Below, piece by piece: positions 42,392 to 55,600 of a stretch of 64,000 nucleotides of DNA. How positions within the stretch are numbered: position 1 is the first letter of the stretch; the number at the start of each line of letters is the position of its first letter. The DNA lies in NCBI GenBank assembly GCA_907165135.1, contig OU015568.1, forward strand, positions 6,084,501 through 6,148,500. Reading direction: 5' to 3'. The position numbers and the translations under genes were made by a program. A model generated the notes under the pieces. It was not told the DNA's origin, did not search any database, and saw nothing but the letters and a program-made list of their open reading frames with translations. This stretch comes from Oikopleura dioica. Lineage: Eukaryota; Chordata; Appendicularia; Copelata; Oikopleuridae.

Positions 42392-44649
42392 TCATGAAAT
42401 CGTGGTTAAATTCTGCCGCTCGAGAGTTTCATTGCTGCAAGATTCGATTTGGCCGAGCTCTTTGAGCGATCGAGCTTGCGATCTTCTCGGTCGTCGCGCT
42501 TGACTGTGAATTTTGAAGCCGATGAAAAAAGCGGCCAAGTTTCCGCAAATGGCAATGACGAGAAGAACGAGCGGAAAGTTGGTCACTAGAACGAGCCATC
42601 TAATTTGCTGCCCGAATTTTGTCAAGAGGCCGGGATGATCGACCGCTGAGAATGTTTGGGAGAGCCAGAAAGCTAGAAATTTTGGGTAAAAAGGGGGGAT
42701 AAATGATTATTACCTGGAATGATAGTATTGTTCTTCGGCTTTCCCGGGTGGAAATTTTTGCTGACGAAAGTGTTTAATTGAAAGCGCTTTGCTGCTTCCA
42801 GAATTATCCCCGTCATTGGCTCGACTTTTATGAACGAAGAGTGTTCTTCGATAGACGGCCTGAAAAATGAATAAGAGCTTCGGCTCTGCGTTAATTCACT
42901 GACCTGACGTTGAACAGATTCTCGAGCCCTTTAGCAGCGTAGAGAAAATGAGGAAGCGAAGCAATTAGCGGCGCAGATTCGCCAAACGTCAGCTCCATGC
43001 AGCTCGACAGGTCAATCATCCCGTCTCGATTCGTCAGTCCTCTTTTCCAATAGCCCCGGTTATTTTCCTTCTTCAGCTCTTCCAGCGGTACGTTGTAGAC
43101 GTCCACCTTGATTTTGCTCACTCTCGATTGCTCCGTCCTTTCAAAATACAAGCTCCGACAAAGAAGATCGACGAAAATATCGAGTCGGCTGGCATTTGCT
43201 AGTGGGGGGACCATGGGCGAGTTACTATCAGAGCCTTGAAGCGTGAAAGCATCTGGACTGAACCAGATATCAGAAAGGTCTTTTCGCCCGTTCCAAGAGG
43301 TGATTTTTCCAGTGTCTTTTACATTTTGCTTCGAGGATTTTGGCATTTGATTTGATCAAGCGATCGGCTTTCTGCATCATTTATTTTTTGAGAAAACAGG
43401 CCGGGCCATAGCCGCAAGCGGCTTTCCAGTTGAATTAACGGGCCAAATTTTGTTTATGCGAATTACCGCACTTGCGGTTTTTCGTTATCGAGTTTTAGCG
43501 CGTGTACCCGATCAACCGGATCTGTGAGAAATTCAAAATCCTTTCCTTTCCAGACTTTGCTTCAAACTCAAAACTTTTGGATTCATTTTGATTCATGAAA
43601 AAGCCGAATTCAGTCGTGTCAGTTTGCCCGTACGACTTGAGCTTCTGCAGGACGGGATCCGAGTAGCCCCAGATTACGGATGTAGGGCGCGTAGGTTCTG
43701 CATGCAGACCCCGGGTCTGCAAAATGCAGACCGCGGGTCTGCACATGAAAAAATTGTAACAGAATTTAAGATTAAACAGGCGCTTTGTTGCGCTCCGCGC
43801 CTGATGTTAGAGAAAACTTCATTTTCTAACATTTCTAAATCAAAACGGGCCAAAGGAGCCAAAATTTTGATCGTCAATGCAGACCCCGGGTCTGCATTTT
43901 GCAGACCCCGGGTCTGGCAGAACCTACGCGCCCGACATCCCAGATTACCTCTTCGATCGAGTGCTTTTGGATTAGGCTCCAATCACTTGGGATAAACGAG
44001 CGCGCCAGCCCCTTCATAAACATGTTCATCTTGGCCAGGCGCTTCTCGACGACGAGGAACGGCACGTTGATGTGATAAATCGTCTCTTTGCCAGTCACTT
44101 TGCATTTTGGGTCGTCCTTTCTTTCAGCGAATTTCTGCTTGTTGCGATAAAAGACTGAAGCACTAGTTGAATCACCAAAGGACTGATTATTGATTCAAAA
44201 AATGATCCGGGCTCATTTCTTATTTAGTAAAAAATCAAACGGAAAAGAAAGGAGAATCTGCGAGAACAAACCTGAGTCATTCTCCTCTCTTATGTCAATT
44301 TTCTTCACAAAGTTCGCGAAGCAATACGGCCCGATTTCAGCTATCGCCGGGGTCAACCCTTTTGCCACTTCTGTCGGATTGGTGATGTTCCAGATGTAAA
44401 AGTCGAAGTTGGAATGGATCTTTGCGCCCTCTGGATTTTTTGGTTCCTCCCAAATCTGCCACAAAAGTCCGTTTTCAGAAGAAAGGTAGAATATTTTGTG
44501 GATGATCCAGTTGCAGGCCAGCGTGCCGATGTCTATGCAATCAATTTACAGTCGAAGAGGACTGTCTTTCTACCTGTAATGTAGAGTAAGAAGGAAGCAA
44601 CGAGGATCAACAGCGACAAACATAGCAAAATCCAGAAGCACTTGAGCAT
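42392..44649 (-). CDS. CD36/SCARB-type scavenger receptor, split by a MITE
   Basis: ATG 44649 gives an N-terminal membrane segment (MLKCFWILLCLSLLILVASF). Family landmarks follow: FYIWNITNPTEVAKGLTPAI with AEIGPYCFANF, a PFLVVEKRLAKMNMF helix, VIWGYSDPVLQKLKSYG, WNGRKDLSDIWFSPDAFTLQ, CRSLYFE, GMIDLSSCMELTFGESAPLI and ASLPHFLYAAKGL. It ends in a second membrane segment (NFPLVLLVIAICGNLAAFFI) and a basic cytoplasmic tail, stop at 42394-42392. This topology (two membrane spans, large loop) is that of CD36/SR-B lipid receptors. A 263-bp element inserted in the exon encoding EEVIWGYSDPV (43678-43940) introduces stops, so this allele is probably inactive. The gene converges on the cellulase (114 bp). 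Confidence 0.8.
43670..43948. mobile_element. MITE with 8-bp target duplication inside an exon
   Basis: The element proper is 43678-43940, flanked by the direct repeat CAGATTAC (43670-43677 and 43941-43948). Its ends are inverted (GGATGTAGGGCGCGTAGGTT versus the reverse complement GGATGTCGGGCGCGTAGGTT), and each end continues into two tandem short palindromes of the form TGCAGACCCCGGGTCTGCA. An 8-bp duplication points to hAT-type mobilisation. No coding capacity. Confidence 0.88.
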
Positions 44650-46654
44650 TGGCTGCTTTTCTAAATTTCAGAAATCGAAATTCTCTCCAAAAATCGGTCA
44701 ACTTTTACAAAACTTGGAAGCCATTAAACTCGAAAAACATTGTCTCATGCTAAAGAAAAAAAAGGAGAAAAGGGAGAGTTGTCTCGTTCATCTCTTTGGC
44801 GACGAAAATATCGATCCCATCAAAAAGGCAAGTTTAGGTCGTTGCCGCGAAAAGAGCCTTCATTAGGCGCTAATTAAAAACGATGCAGACGTCGTCATAA
44901 TTATCCGATAATTCTGCAATATGCTGGCAAAGGGGAGCGTTAACGAATTCGAGTTGAAATTACTTTACTTGCTGCTTTCATTTCATCTTCCATTATTTTC
45001 CGCAGGTCATCTCTTTTTCCGAGTCTCAAAGTAGTCAAGATAGTACTAAACGATTGGAGTACCTAGCAGCTATTTTTGTCAGGAGCTAATCCAGAAACAA
45101 AAAGGTCGAAAGAGAATTTAAATTCAAGTGTAGCTCGAGGCTGCAAATAGCATAATCTGCGACAATGATTGAAAGACGGCTTCTTCGAAATTTGAATACC
45201 TGAAAGTTTCTGCGTGTTTTTCATTTTCTCTTTTCGAAAATAACCCGGCGGAAGTTCTTTTCAGACTTTTTAAATACAAAGCTTCTGTTTAGTCGATTCC
45301 GAATCTTGTGATTTCTGCAGCAGTCTATCCGGAGCTCGAGATTAATCAAAATCGTTTTTACGCTTTTTACGAAAAGATAAGTCACATTCTTTTTTAACTC
45401 GCCTTTTGGGCCTTTTTGCAACAATTGCGTAAACTTTTACTGAAAAACGCATGACGCCTTTTTTGTTAAAAGGTGTTCAGTTTCTTTTCAGTTTTAGTTC
45501 AATTTGAGTTGGCTGATTCAGTCCAGCGATTTGCGATTTGAGTCAATCGAACTTTGAGAAAATTGAGCTGGAGAGGATTCTAGCGTCGATTTGCTTGCTT
45601 GTTGTCGTCTGGGTTGAGTCTGTCTGAGTTGAAGTTGTCTCACATCAGCGCTTTTGTCAACAATGTCAGTGTTGTCAATAAATTATTGAATCAAGGAAGC
45701 CTTCGTTGTGTATTTATGGAAATCTGCTTTTATCAATTTTGGTAAGAGATCGTGAATTCAGTTCTTGCGATTACTTTCCATTAAAAGTTAAAATTTTTAG
45801 AAGCTCAGATTTTAGAAAGCTTCTTTTGCAACTTTCGACTTTCTAAAGCTGGAATCAGTAGTCAAACCAAGAACCCAAAAATGGACAATACTTTGGCTTG
45901 ACTATTCCATGCTAGAGCAACTTTATTCTTTCAGAAAAGGAGCTATCTTGACAGAATAAAACTGTTCTAGCATGGAATAGTCAACCTGAAATACTGTCTA
46001 TTGCTGGCTACTTGGTTTGACTACTGATTTCAGCATTAGAAAGTCAAAAGTCGCAAAAACAGTTTCGGCTAAACTTGCTCCCCAGTAGCCACGTGGGGCA
46101 GTTCGATCCTACGTGCCGCTAAAAAGTGCCACGACGGGCGGACCGTACTGTACCGTACCACAAGCCTGTCTGCGGCTTCACTAGACCGAAAATCGAACCA
46201 GGGGATAACCAATCGAGGGGCGCGGATCGAAAGCGGCGGCGAATGGGGGCGCCGCGCGGGGGTGGCCGAGCGGCTAAATCCTCCTTCGCCGCGCTGCCCC
46301 GGCTCACTTCGACCAACGCAGCCCAGAGAAAAACTCGCCCAACGACTCTCTCGATCTCCCCATTTTAGCGACAATCCCCATCTTTGAATTAACAACGATA
46401 CCCCGAAAATAGAGAAACCCCGAGAAGACTCAACGAAGCTTGTTTTGAAAACAGAAAGAAAACAACAAACAGAAAGGTAACTTTATTTTCACTCAAAATT
46501 ATTGCTTTTGTATTGAATTATTAAGACTGAGTTATTTAATTCTAGATGCTTAAATCCCTCCTAGAGCAATCAAAAAAGCCTCTAGAACTCTTGATTGTCT
46601 GGATTAACGAATTTTCATTCAATTAATCTTTACTCGATGTCTTTTTTCAGAGAA
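44650..46654. other. Intergenic interval with a large hairpin
   Basis: About 2 kb upstream of both the CD36-type gene (minus) and the finger gene (plus). It holds the inverted repeat at 45825-46059 and a GC-rich block at 46,100-46,330 whose open frames have no family features. A pyrimidine tract and CAG at 46641-46650, just before the ATG at 46655, is a likely trans-splice acceptor for the finger gene. Confidence 0.5.
45825..46059. repeat. Long inverted repeat, arms about 105 bp
   Basis: The left arm (TTTGCAACTTTCGACTTTCT ... ATCAGTAGTCAAACCAAG ... TTGACTATTCCATGCTAGA) is matched in reverse complement by the right arm ending GTCAAAAGTCGCAAAAAC, with scattered mismatches; the loop is about 20 bp. 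It would fold into a long hairpin; probably a MITE. Confidence 0.75.
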
Positions 46655-49600
46655 ATGGATCTGAACTACCGCGAATCGGACGAAGAAGTCGTCAAGATCG
46701 AGCCCAACTCTTCGATGAGCATGGACGGCCAAGACATGACATTCGGCCTCGGAACCGGCCTCGACCAGCTTCCCTTCGGAGCCATTCCCAGTCAACAAGC
46801 AGTCGCGCAGCCAGCACCCCGAACCCCAGCCAACCCTACTGGCGGCAAGAAAGTGTCTGGGCGAGTAGAACGAGCTGCCAGAATCGCGGAATTATTCGAC
46901 GCTGGATCTCCTCGAGTCCGACTTGACCACTTCGTCTACAAAGGTATTTAAAAAGCGGGTGAATGCGTCTCATTTTGACGGCATTCTTGAGCCGACCGAG
47001 ACATTGAAAATTAGTAAGAAGAGTAGCAAAAGTTGCGTAGATGAGTTTCATAATCGATCGGCTCAGGACTGCGCGATTCTTCCTTTTTTTGATGATGAAA
47101 ATGAAAAGGTGGGGCGGGTCGGCCCGCACGCAACAGAAACCGCACTCCGCGGCTTAAAACCATTGAATTAGTTTTTCGAATTGAAATGGCTCTATTCCTG
47201 CCCCTTTTTAATGAAAAAAAAAATGTTCTGAAGCGACAAAGTAGGCAGTCGTAGGCTCGGCAACCTGTGTAAAAACTGAGTCAGGTCCTGGATCGTAAAT
47301 GAAAAGCTTTTTAGAACCCTGACTCAGGTTTTCTGCACAGGTCGCCAAGCCCAGTCCGTCCGGGCTCACCCTCCCCATTATTTCGTTTTTCGATAAAATC
47401 GGTGACGAGCTTAGTTTTAAAGATAACTCAAAAGAAGTAAGCTAATGTTAAATTCAGTCGATGACAATCCGGTCTTCGACGCTGCTCGAGTCTTTCTGGA
47501 CGGCGAGTGTCAAAACCTTGTCTATTGCTGTGACCCGAAATGCGCCGAAAAACCCACCTTCAAACGATTTTTTAGGCAAGGGTCACAATCATCCCGCAAA
47601 AATCAGGTTTTTAAAACCGTTTTATTTTTATGTTTCTCCTTTATTACTAACCTCGTCGTTTTATTTCGAAAAAAGACAAAAAGAACAGATGATTTCATTA
47701 TTTTTATTTATCGAATTTTTTTATTCATTCAAATCACCGTGATTTTTTTAATTCAAAATTTGTGCTGGTAAACTCTTTCGCTTGTGCTGGCAAGTTTCTT
47801 TCATTTTTCGTGTTTCGAGCTTCGAAAAAGCTCCAAAAACGAAGAAGAAATTTACCAGTACAAGCAAAATCGAAGAGGAACCAGCTGAAATGCCAAAAAT
47901 CGAGCTTTGAGTCCATAATCGTTGAAAAAAAGGTCCATTTTTTTGTGGCCCTTTTGACCAGTGGTCTGCGAGATAAAACACCTCACAAGGGTAATTTTCT
48001 GCGACACCACGTCAATCGCCATTCACAGTTCAAAATTCAAGCCCTGGGATTTATTCAAAAAGGATTCTAGTGATCCTTCGGCAAGTGCATTCAAACGCGG
48101 CCCGGGGAACTTGTCCTCCCAGCGATTGTACCTTCATAAGTTCACGATGCTCACGCATCATACTCGCCACCATCAAGGGTCGGGATTGTCTGCTTTTCTG
48201 GCTCTGTCCTTTTTTCACGAGTATTGTGACCCTCCCTTACTGCCCCTTCAAGCCCGGCGCTGGCTTGTATAAAAAGCGCTACTATCTCAAAAACTATCTT
48301 CTCGCGGCGCATCACAACTGTAAACATCTCAAAATTAGATCGATCTGTAACAATTTCGAGTTGGGATTAGACTCGACTTCTTCCCTTTTTGTGACCCGGA
48401 TCAAGGGCGACCGATAGTTCGAAGTTGAAGCGGCATCACCAGAGAAACCATTTTTCGCAAATGGAGAAACTCTTAGGCCCGGCTTTGTTTTTCACTTTTC
48501 ATGATTGTGTCCCTTCGCTAAAGGGGCCAGGAATCCATGGCTCAGACTAAATTCGAAGCTGAGCACAACATTGAGGCTCGGCGAATGTACATTCATCGAG
48601 GGAGCATGCTCCGCCATCACAACCGGCAGCACTCGCTCGACAGTCAAATTAGACTCAGTGAGATTTTTCTAGGCCTGGGATTTTGAAGTAGGATGATTTT
48701 GATCCTTTCTAGTGGCTTTTCGAGCCCTCTGGCCAAATACTTTCACAAGAGGAACATGATCGGCCACCACAATTTCAATCATCACGGGCGAGAAATACTC
48801 GGATAGGGATTGACTTGATCTTTGTTTAATTTTGTGATCCTCCAAAGTGGGTTTTGTCAAACAACGCTCAGCAAAAGTAAAAAGTTCTCTTTTAAAAAAG
48901 GGAACTTTTTAATTCACCACGACAGAAATCATTTTCGAAAAGATCAAAAGATTCTTCGTAAATTGGCAGGAACGGGTTTTTCTAGTGGGCTTGGTTTTTT
49001 GTACTTTGTGATCCTTTGAAGTGGCTACGATCAGACAAAAAAAGATGATCAGCCAGAACAAGTTCCATTGCCACAAATGGATGTTTATGAAACACCACAA
49101 CAGAAACCACCTCCCGAAAATTTCAGAAACGGATTTTATGTGTTTTGTGACCCTAGATTAGAGGATATAGAGCAGACAATGTAGCGGCAATGACACTTAA
49201 AAAATCGACAATGCTCGGCCACCACCAGGCCAACCACCGATTTATATCCGGTAGAGCTACTGTGGCGAAGCCCAGACTCGTTTTGGGATTTCAGTTTTTT
49301 AGAAAGAACGTATAATTTATTGTGACCCGGAATCAGAGGATACCGAGCTGACAAAGTTTCAAAATTCATGTTTCGAAAAGCGACAATGCTTGCCCACCAC
49401 GAGTCCCATCACCGACTTGTTCCCGGGAGGGGTGTTGGGCGGCCCCGTTCGAATTTCGTTTTGGGATCGCAGTTTTTGATACAATGATTTTTTGATTGAA
49501 TCATATTTTTATTTGAAGCTTTATTCTTAGTTTACTTTGTGACCCAGAAGTAGAGGCTATAGAACTGACAGCAGTTCCATGTTGATCAAAAAGTCCTACA

Positions 49601-52600
49601 TGCTCAGCCACCACAAATGCAACCACCGATCTGTGCCCGGCAGGGCCACTGTGGCGAAAAGATTTGTTGTTTCGGGATTTCAGATCTTCGTATTCATTTC
49701 TTTTGAGTACTCGTTATCAATGAACTCTTCCAAGTTCAAATTGTGACCCAGAATTAGACCATATAGAACGCGCGGTAATAGACTGAAGCTCAGCAGGTGG
49801 GACATGGTCGGCCACCATGAGCGGAATCACTCGGAACACGCCGGACTCTCGAAAAAGCAAATCTTGATATGGGATTTCAGATTTCATATTCTTTTCTTTT
49901 TGTGACCCAAATTAGAGGATACAGAACTAACAACATAAAAATGATGCTCAAAAAGTCGAAAATGATCAGCCATCATCAATGTAATCACGGATCTGTCTAC
50001 GGATCTCGCTGGACTGTCGAGAAAACGGATTTACTCCCGTGTAACAATTTTAGGGTAGGGTGGGTTGCGTCATTTCAGCGCTGCGCTCCCGGTACAATAC
50101 CTACCACACCGCCCGCAGCAAGCGCCTTTCTCAAAAAGCGCCATCTCTATTGGATTTTACGCTCGCTGCGGGCAGTGTGGTAGGTATTGTACCGGGAGCG
50201 CAGCGCTGAAATGACGCAACCCACCCTACCCTAAAATTGTTACAAGGGAGTAGTTTTGGGATTGTTAAACCTTTTGAGCTTGTTTTCTGTGACTCTTAGA
50301 AAAGCGGACTTCAGAAAGAAATGTCTTACTTTCACAAAACTAAGATGATGGCCCATCATCGAAATCAGCACAAAGATAAAGTATCGGATTTCAAAATTTC
50401 TTGATCATCTTTTTCGTTGAGTATTTTTCTCATTATTTTGTGACTCTTTCAAAAGTGGATATCAAAAAGGACGGAAAAAAGGCAGCGTATATTTTCATAG
50501 ATTCACGATGATGCGGCATCATAACAATTGCCACGACAATAATAGTGGACTTAACTGGCTGGGAAAAAAACTCGTCGCGTCAGAAGTTTGGGATTAGGAA
50601 CTTTGAATTATTTTCATGTGAAATACATTTGAGCGTTTCTTTTTTGTGACTCTTGGAAAAGCGGATACGAGTCAAAGAAAAATATCTTATATCTCCACAA
50701 AATTGGTTTTACTGGACATCATAAATACCACCACAAGAAAGATAAATCGATTAAATCAGTTATGGGTTCGAATATTTTAAATGTTTTCTTTCCATGATAA
50801 ATTTTTGAATTATCATCAGAATCATTATTTTTCCGGGAGTTTTTTAAAATGAATTTGTGACTCAATCAAAGCGGATATCAGAAAAGGCCAGACCATTCGC
50901 AATTTTACATTCACAAATATCGAATGCTTCTGCATCACAAAAACCACACCAAGAATCAATCGGCGCCGACAGTTTCGGATTTTACTTGATAAATTTTTTT
51001 TTCAATAAGAAAACTCATTTTTGTGACTCTTGAAAAAGCGGTTATCGAGGCATGGAAAACGGCGTTTTCAAATTTTTGCTGCACAAAAAAACAATGCTTC
51101 GGCATCATAAAATTAACCACGATTATTTTTATTCGCCACCAGTGAGGGATTAGAGACGAGTGACCCTTTCGTAGCGGCTGTTCGATCGACCTTCGATCGA
51201 AATCGTCGAAAATTTTCATCCACAAGCAGAAAATGCTTGGCCACCACAAGAACAATCACACTTTCAAAAAAACAGGGGATCGCTTGGGTTGACCAACGAG
51301 GGATTGGTCGCAGAGAATATTTGTTTAAAAGTTTTAAATTGAGTAGAAGTCAGTATCAATCCTTTTCTGACTTGATTTGTGACTCTATTGAAGTGGATAT
51401 CAGAAAAAGATTCTTCGATCGAAATCATCGAAAATTATCATCCACAAACAGAAAATGATTTGCCACCATAAAAATCATCATACGCCGAAGAACTATCAAA
51501 GTAGTTTTCTTGCCCAAGAAGGGAATCGGGCGTAACATGATCAGTTGTCTTTCTCTTACCCTAGAATCAATGATAATTTATAAATCAACTCATACGTGAC
51601 CCTTGACCTAAGAGGGGCTCGATATATCAAGCCCGCGAAGGATAAAATGATGCGCCACCATGAAAACAATCATTTAAATTACAGTGATAGATTTCCATTT
51701 GCAGGAAGGGATGAATTTTCTTGTGACCTTCTTCAGTGGCTATCGAACGGACTGTAAATCGCTTAGTTTGAATCGTTATGCTATGCTTGCTCATAACAGC
51801 AGAAATCATAAGATTTCGACAAAACAAGTGCGGATTTTATGAAGAATTTTTAAAAAATTATATAATATATTGTGATCCGATAAGGGGCTATGACCCAACA
51901 ACCGCTTGCGGAATGAAAAAACATAATATGATGGGCCACCACAATCGTAATCACGGTAGAAAAATGGTTGAATTGAACATTGATTTCAAAGCAAAGGGAT
52001 TTTTATAGAATCTCATCATCTTTTCGTGATATATTGTGACTCTTGAAAGCGCGGTAGATACGAGTAGGCGTGGAACACCTGGTAGAAATCCTTATGTTCA
52101 AAAGCAGAAAATGTTGCTTCATCATAAGCACAAGCACGAAAGCATAAATGCTAATTGGAGAGTTCAAGTTCGGGATTATTTTTGTGACTCTTATAGAGGA
52201 ATTTACTACAAAGCAATTCATAAGTGTTCGATGATGCAGCATCACAGAAATAACCATTTGAAAATAAATGGCTGCTGCCATTCAGGCTTTCGGGTTTTAT
52301 AGCTTTTCAATTTTTTTCTGTGGTCTTTTTGTGACTCTTTCCAGAGGAATAGACAACAACAGAACACTCACAATTCACAAGAGTTCGATGCTAAAGCATC
52401 ACAGATGGAATCACGTGAAAGTTAACTCAGGCTTTTGGGGTTTTAAGATTTTCAAGAGGAGATTTTTTGTGGTGTTTTTGTGACTCTTGCTAGAGGAATC
52501 TTCGGCAGCGCGAAATTTACACTCAAGAAAAGTGCGATGCTACAGCATCACAGATGCAATCACGCGAAACTTAATTCAGGCTTTTTGGGGTTTAGGATTT

Positions 52601-55600
52601 TCCAAAGAAAGCGGTTTTCATCGAAGACAATCATTTTGGGTTTCATACCAGGTAGTTTTCCAAAGTGAAAGATTTTTTCTGTGGTCTTTTTGTGACTCTT
52701 TCAAGAGGAATTTGCAACAACAAAACTCTCTCAATTCACAAGAGTACGATGCTAAAGCATCACCGATGTAATCATGTGAAAGTAACTTCAGGCTTTTGGG
52801 GTTTATGATTTCTCGGAGTGGGCAATTTTTTCTGTGGTGTATTGCGACCCTTGCTAGAGGAATATTCAATCGTTCAATTCACAAATTTTCGATGATGCAG
52901 CATCACAATAATAATCATCACGGGAGAAATAAATCAGGTTTTCGGGTTTTAGGATTTTTTGAAATCTTTTTTTTATGATGTGACCCAGTACAGTCCCTAC
53001 ATTAGATCTTCGATTCACAAGGCAACAATGCTGAGGCATCATAAAGCTAATCATTCCTCCCAAAAAGCAGCGAGAGCTCAAACAGGAAAGCGGGATATTG
53101 TGATCTTTGGTAGAGGCTTCCAGCGTGGTTCCAGGGGAATCAATTCGATTCATAAATGCACTATGTTGAAGCATCATGGTTACAACCATGCGACAACAAA
53201 ATCAGGCCTTTTGGGTTTAGCTATTTCTTCTGAATTCGGGATATTGTGATCTTTGACAGTGGTTTTCAGCGTTCCAGCCATAAGAGGAAAACTTACATTC
53301 ACAAGCAGACGATGCTCAGTCATCATGACCGTGAGCACGGGAAAGCTTTGGAGAAAACACTTTTTAACTGAAATCATGATTTTCGTGACCCTTTTAAGTG
53401 GATTGACTAAGAGACGAGAGCATGAGCCTTTAGGTCCTCATCGAAAGTCGATGCTTAGACATTCTGACACTCATCACGGTACTAATTTTCAACGTAAAGG
53501 CGAGGATTTTTTGAAAATGACGAGACTTTTCGGCCCAATTTTAATAGACGGGATTCTTCGAGACTGAAATGATTGTGACCCAAATTTTTAGTGGAATGGA
53601 GCGCAGAAGAGCTTTCAATACTTTGAAGCCTCAACGCTCAAAGTTCTATCAGCACTCGGATAATAATCATGGCACTTATTATCGGTTCTTACGGGGCGTA
53701 GGAACGGGATTTAACTATTGTGACTCTTTTCAAAGCGGAATGAGGCCAAAAGGGCAATATAAAGCTGATAAAAGTAACATGGAAGTTCACAAGCGTAATT
53801 TCAATTCGCACTCGGACCATAACCACGGAACGAATATTGTTCAGTCCGAAATGTTTGCTAGATTAGAGCGGGATATGAAGAATTAATCTTTCCTTCTTAT
53901 TGTGGCCCTTTTTCAAAGTGGAATGAGACCCAATGGCACTACAATTCATACATCCGCTATGAGACAGCATCATAAGTGGAATCATTTTTCGAAATTGGAA
54001 AAAGGCTTTTGGGCTTTTATAATGAGATATTTTTGTGTACCCTTTCGAAAGCGGAATGAGACCGAGCGGAAAAGATATTCACAAGCACAACTTCAATTCG
54101 CACCATTTTCATAACCATGGAACGAATATGATGAAGTCCAAAGTATCCGGCAAATTAGAGCGGGATAGAATCTCAGTCTTGAAAAACACCATTTTCTTAC
54201 TCATATCATCTCATATTCATATCATCACTGTCTCCTGATTTCGATAAATCTCGATTGTGACCCCAACTAGTGGCTACGCGGGTGGTTATGAAAACCTTCA
54301 TAACAAGAAACTGAATTTCCACAAAAGAACTATGGTCACCCATCACAGGAATAATCATAAATCAGCCGGGGATTGTATTTGTGAAATTTTTGCGAGATGT
54401 TTTGTGACTCTGAAAGTCAATCTGCTTGCCGATTTATCCATAAGGGGAGCTTGAATCGACACCACAAAACTCATCATTTGTCGAAAGAATGGGAATTTAG
54501 ACTTGATTGTGACCCATTTGATAGTGGCATTTCTAAAAAAGAGATTTGCCTCAAGAAACAAATCTCGATTGAAAGTGAGAAAAAATATGGCTATTACATC
54601 CACAATAAATCTTTTGTTGGACATCATACCATCCATCATTTGCCAAAAAAAGAATAAAGTCGGGGTTGATTTTTCATTTTTTTTTATTTCGAGGTTGATT
54701 GTGATCCATTGTTAGCGGACTGCATTTCAGAAACAGAGCAATTTACAACAACAAAAAACAATTTTTGCAGCATCACAAAAAACACGGCCATTTTGAAAAA
54801 GGGATTGAAAGTAATTGTGACCTTGTAAAGTGGCGTGGACGTAAGAACAAAATCTAAAATAACCAAAAAACTTCACATGTCTTCGCATCACATCGCTCAT
54901 CATTCGCAAAATACAAGGAAAAAAGCAAAGGGATGAATTTTCAATTCATTGTGATCCTCTAAAGTTCCCCGTCGACTCAAAAACTAGACTTGCATCACTA
55001 CCGCCAGCATATGAAAAAAGTAATGACCAGAGCTCAGATGGGCGAGCTTCTCGGCCCGCGTCTGAAAGCTTTGATTCGCGAAGGGAAGGGGGATGAAATT
55101 GTATTTTGTTAAACGATTGTGGCCCTTTCTAGCGCTATTGATGTTCGATGTAAGAATCCAGCGATAAATGCGAAGCATACGCTCTCCCATCATGTCGCTA
55201 GTCACCTGAATATTCAAAAAATTGGAAAAGCCAACACGGCAATTTTGCTAGAAATTGTTCGAGCCTCTGAAGCGTATCAAGAGTTGGGATGGCTTTTTTC
55301 GCTATCTCTTGTTTTTTTAATTGCGGATTTGATTTTTAAAATTGTGATCCTTTGTCTAGTGGAGTTGATGTAAGAAAGAAAAACCCAATAATCCATCACC
55401 ATAGTTTCCTCTGCCATCACCTGATAAATCACCGTCGAGTTTATATCGCAAGAGGTACTAATGTCGAAACTTTGCGTTTTATGTTGCAAGGGAGGGATTA
55501 TTTTTGGATTGGTTGTGACCTTGAATAAGTGGCTATCGCACTGGGTGCTCAACCTTATCTTTGCACAGAGGACTAATGTTGCAGCATCATCGAAACAACC

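Noticed and set aside
43346-43495. Second insertion in the CD36-type gene
   Set aside because: The stretch with CCGCAAGCGG-type bases sits between coding segments and is adequately explained as an intron; no target duplication found.
46255-46320. tRNA-like block (GGTGGCCGAGCGGCTAAA resembles an A box)
   Set aside because: No matching acceptor stem and only a weak B-box-like TTCGACC; the cloverleaf cannot be closed.
46126-46368. Arg/Pro-rich ORF in a GC-rich block
   Set aside because: Composition explains the open frame; no start context or conserved motif.
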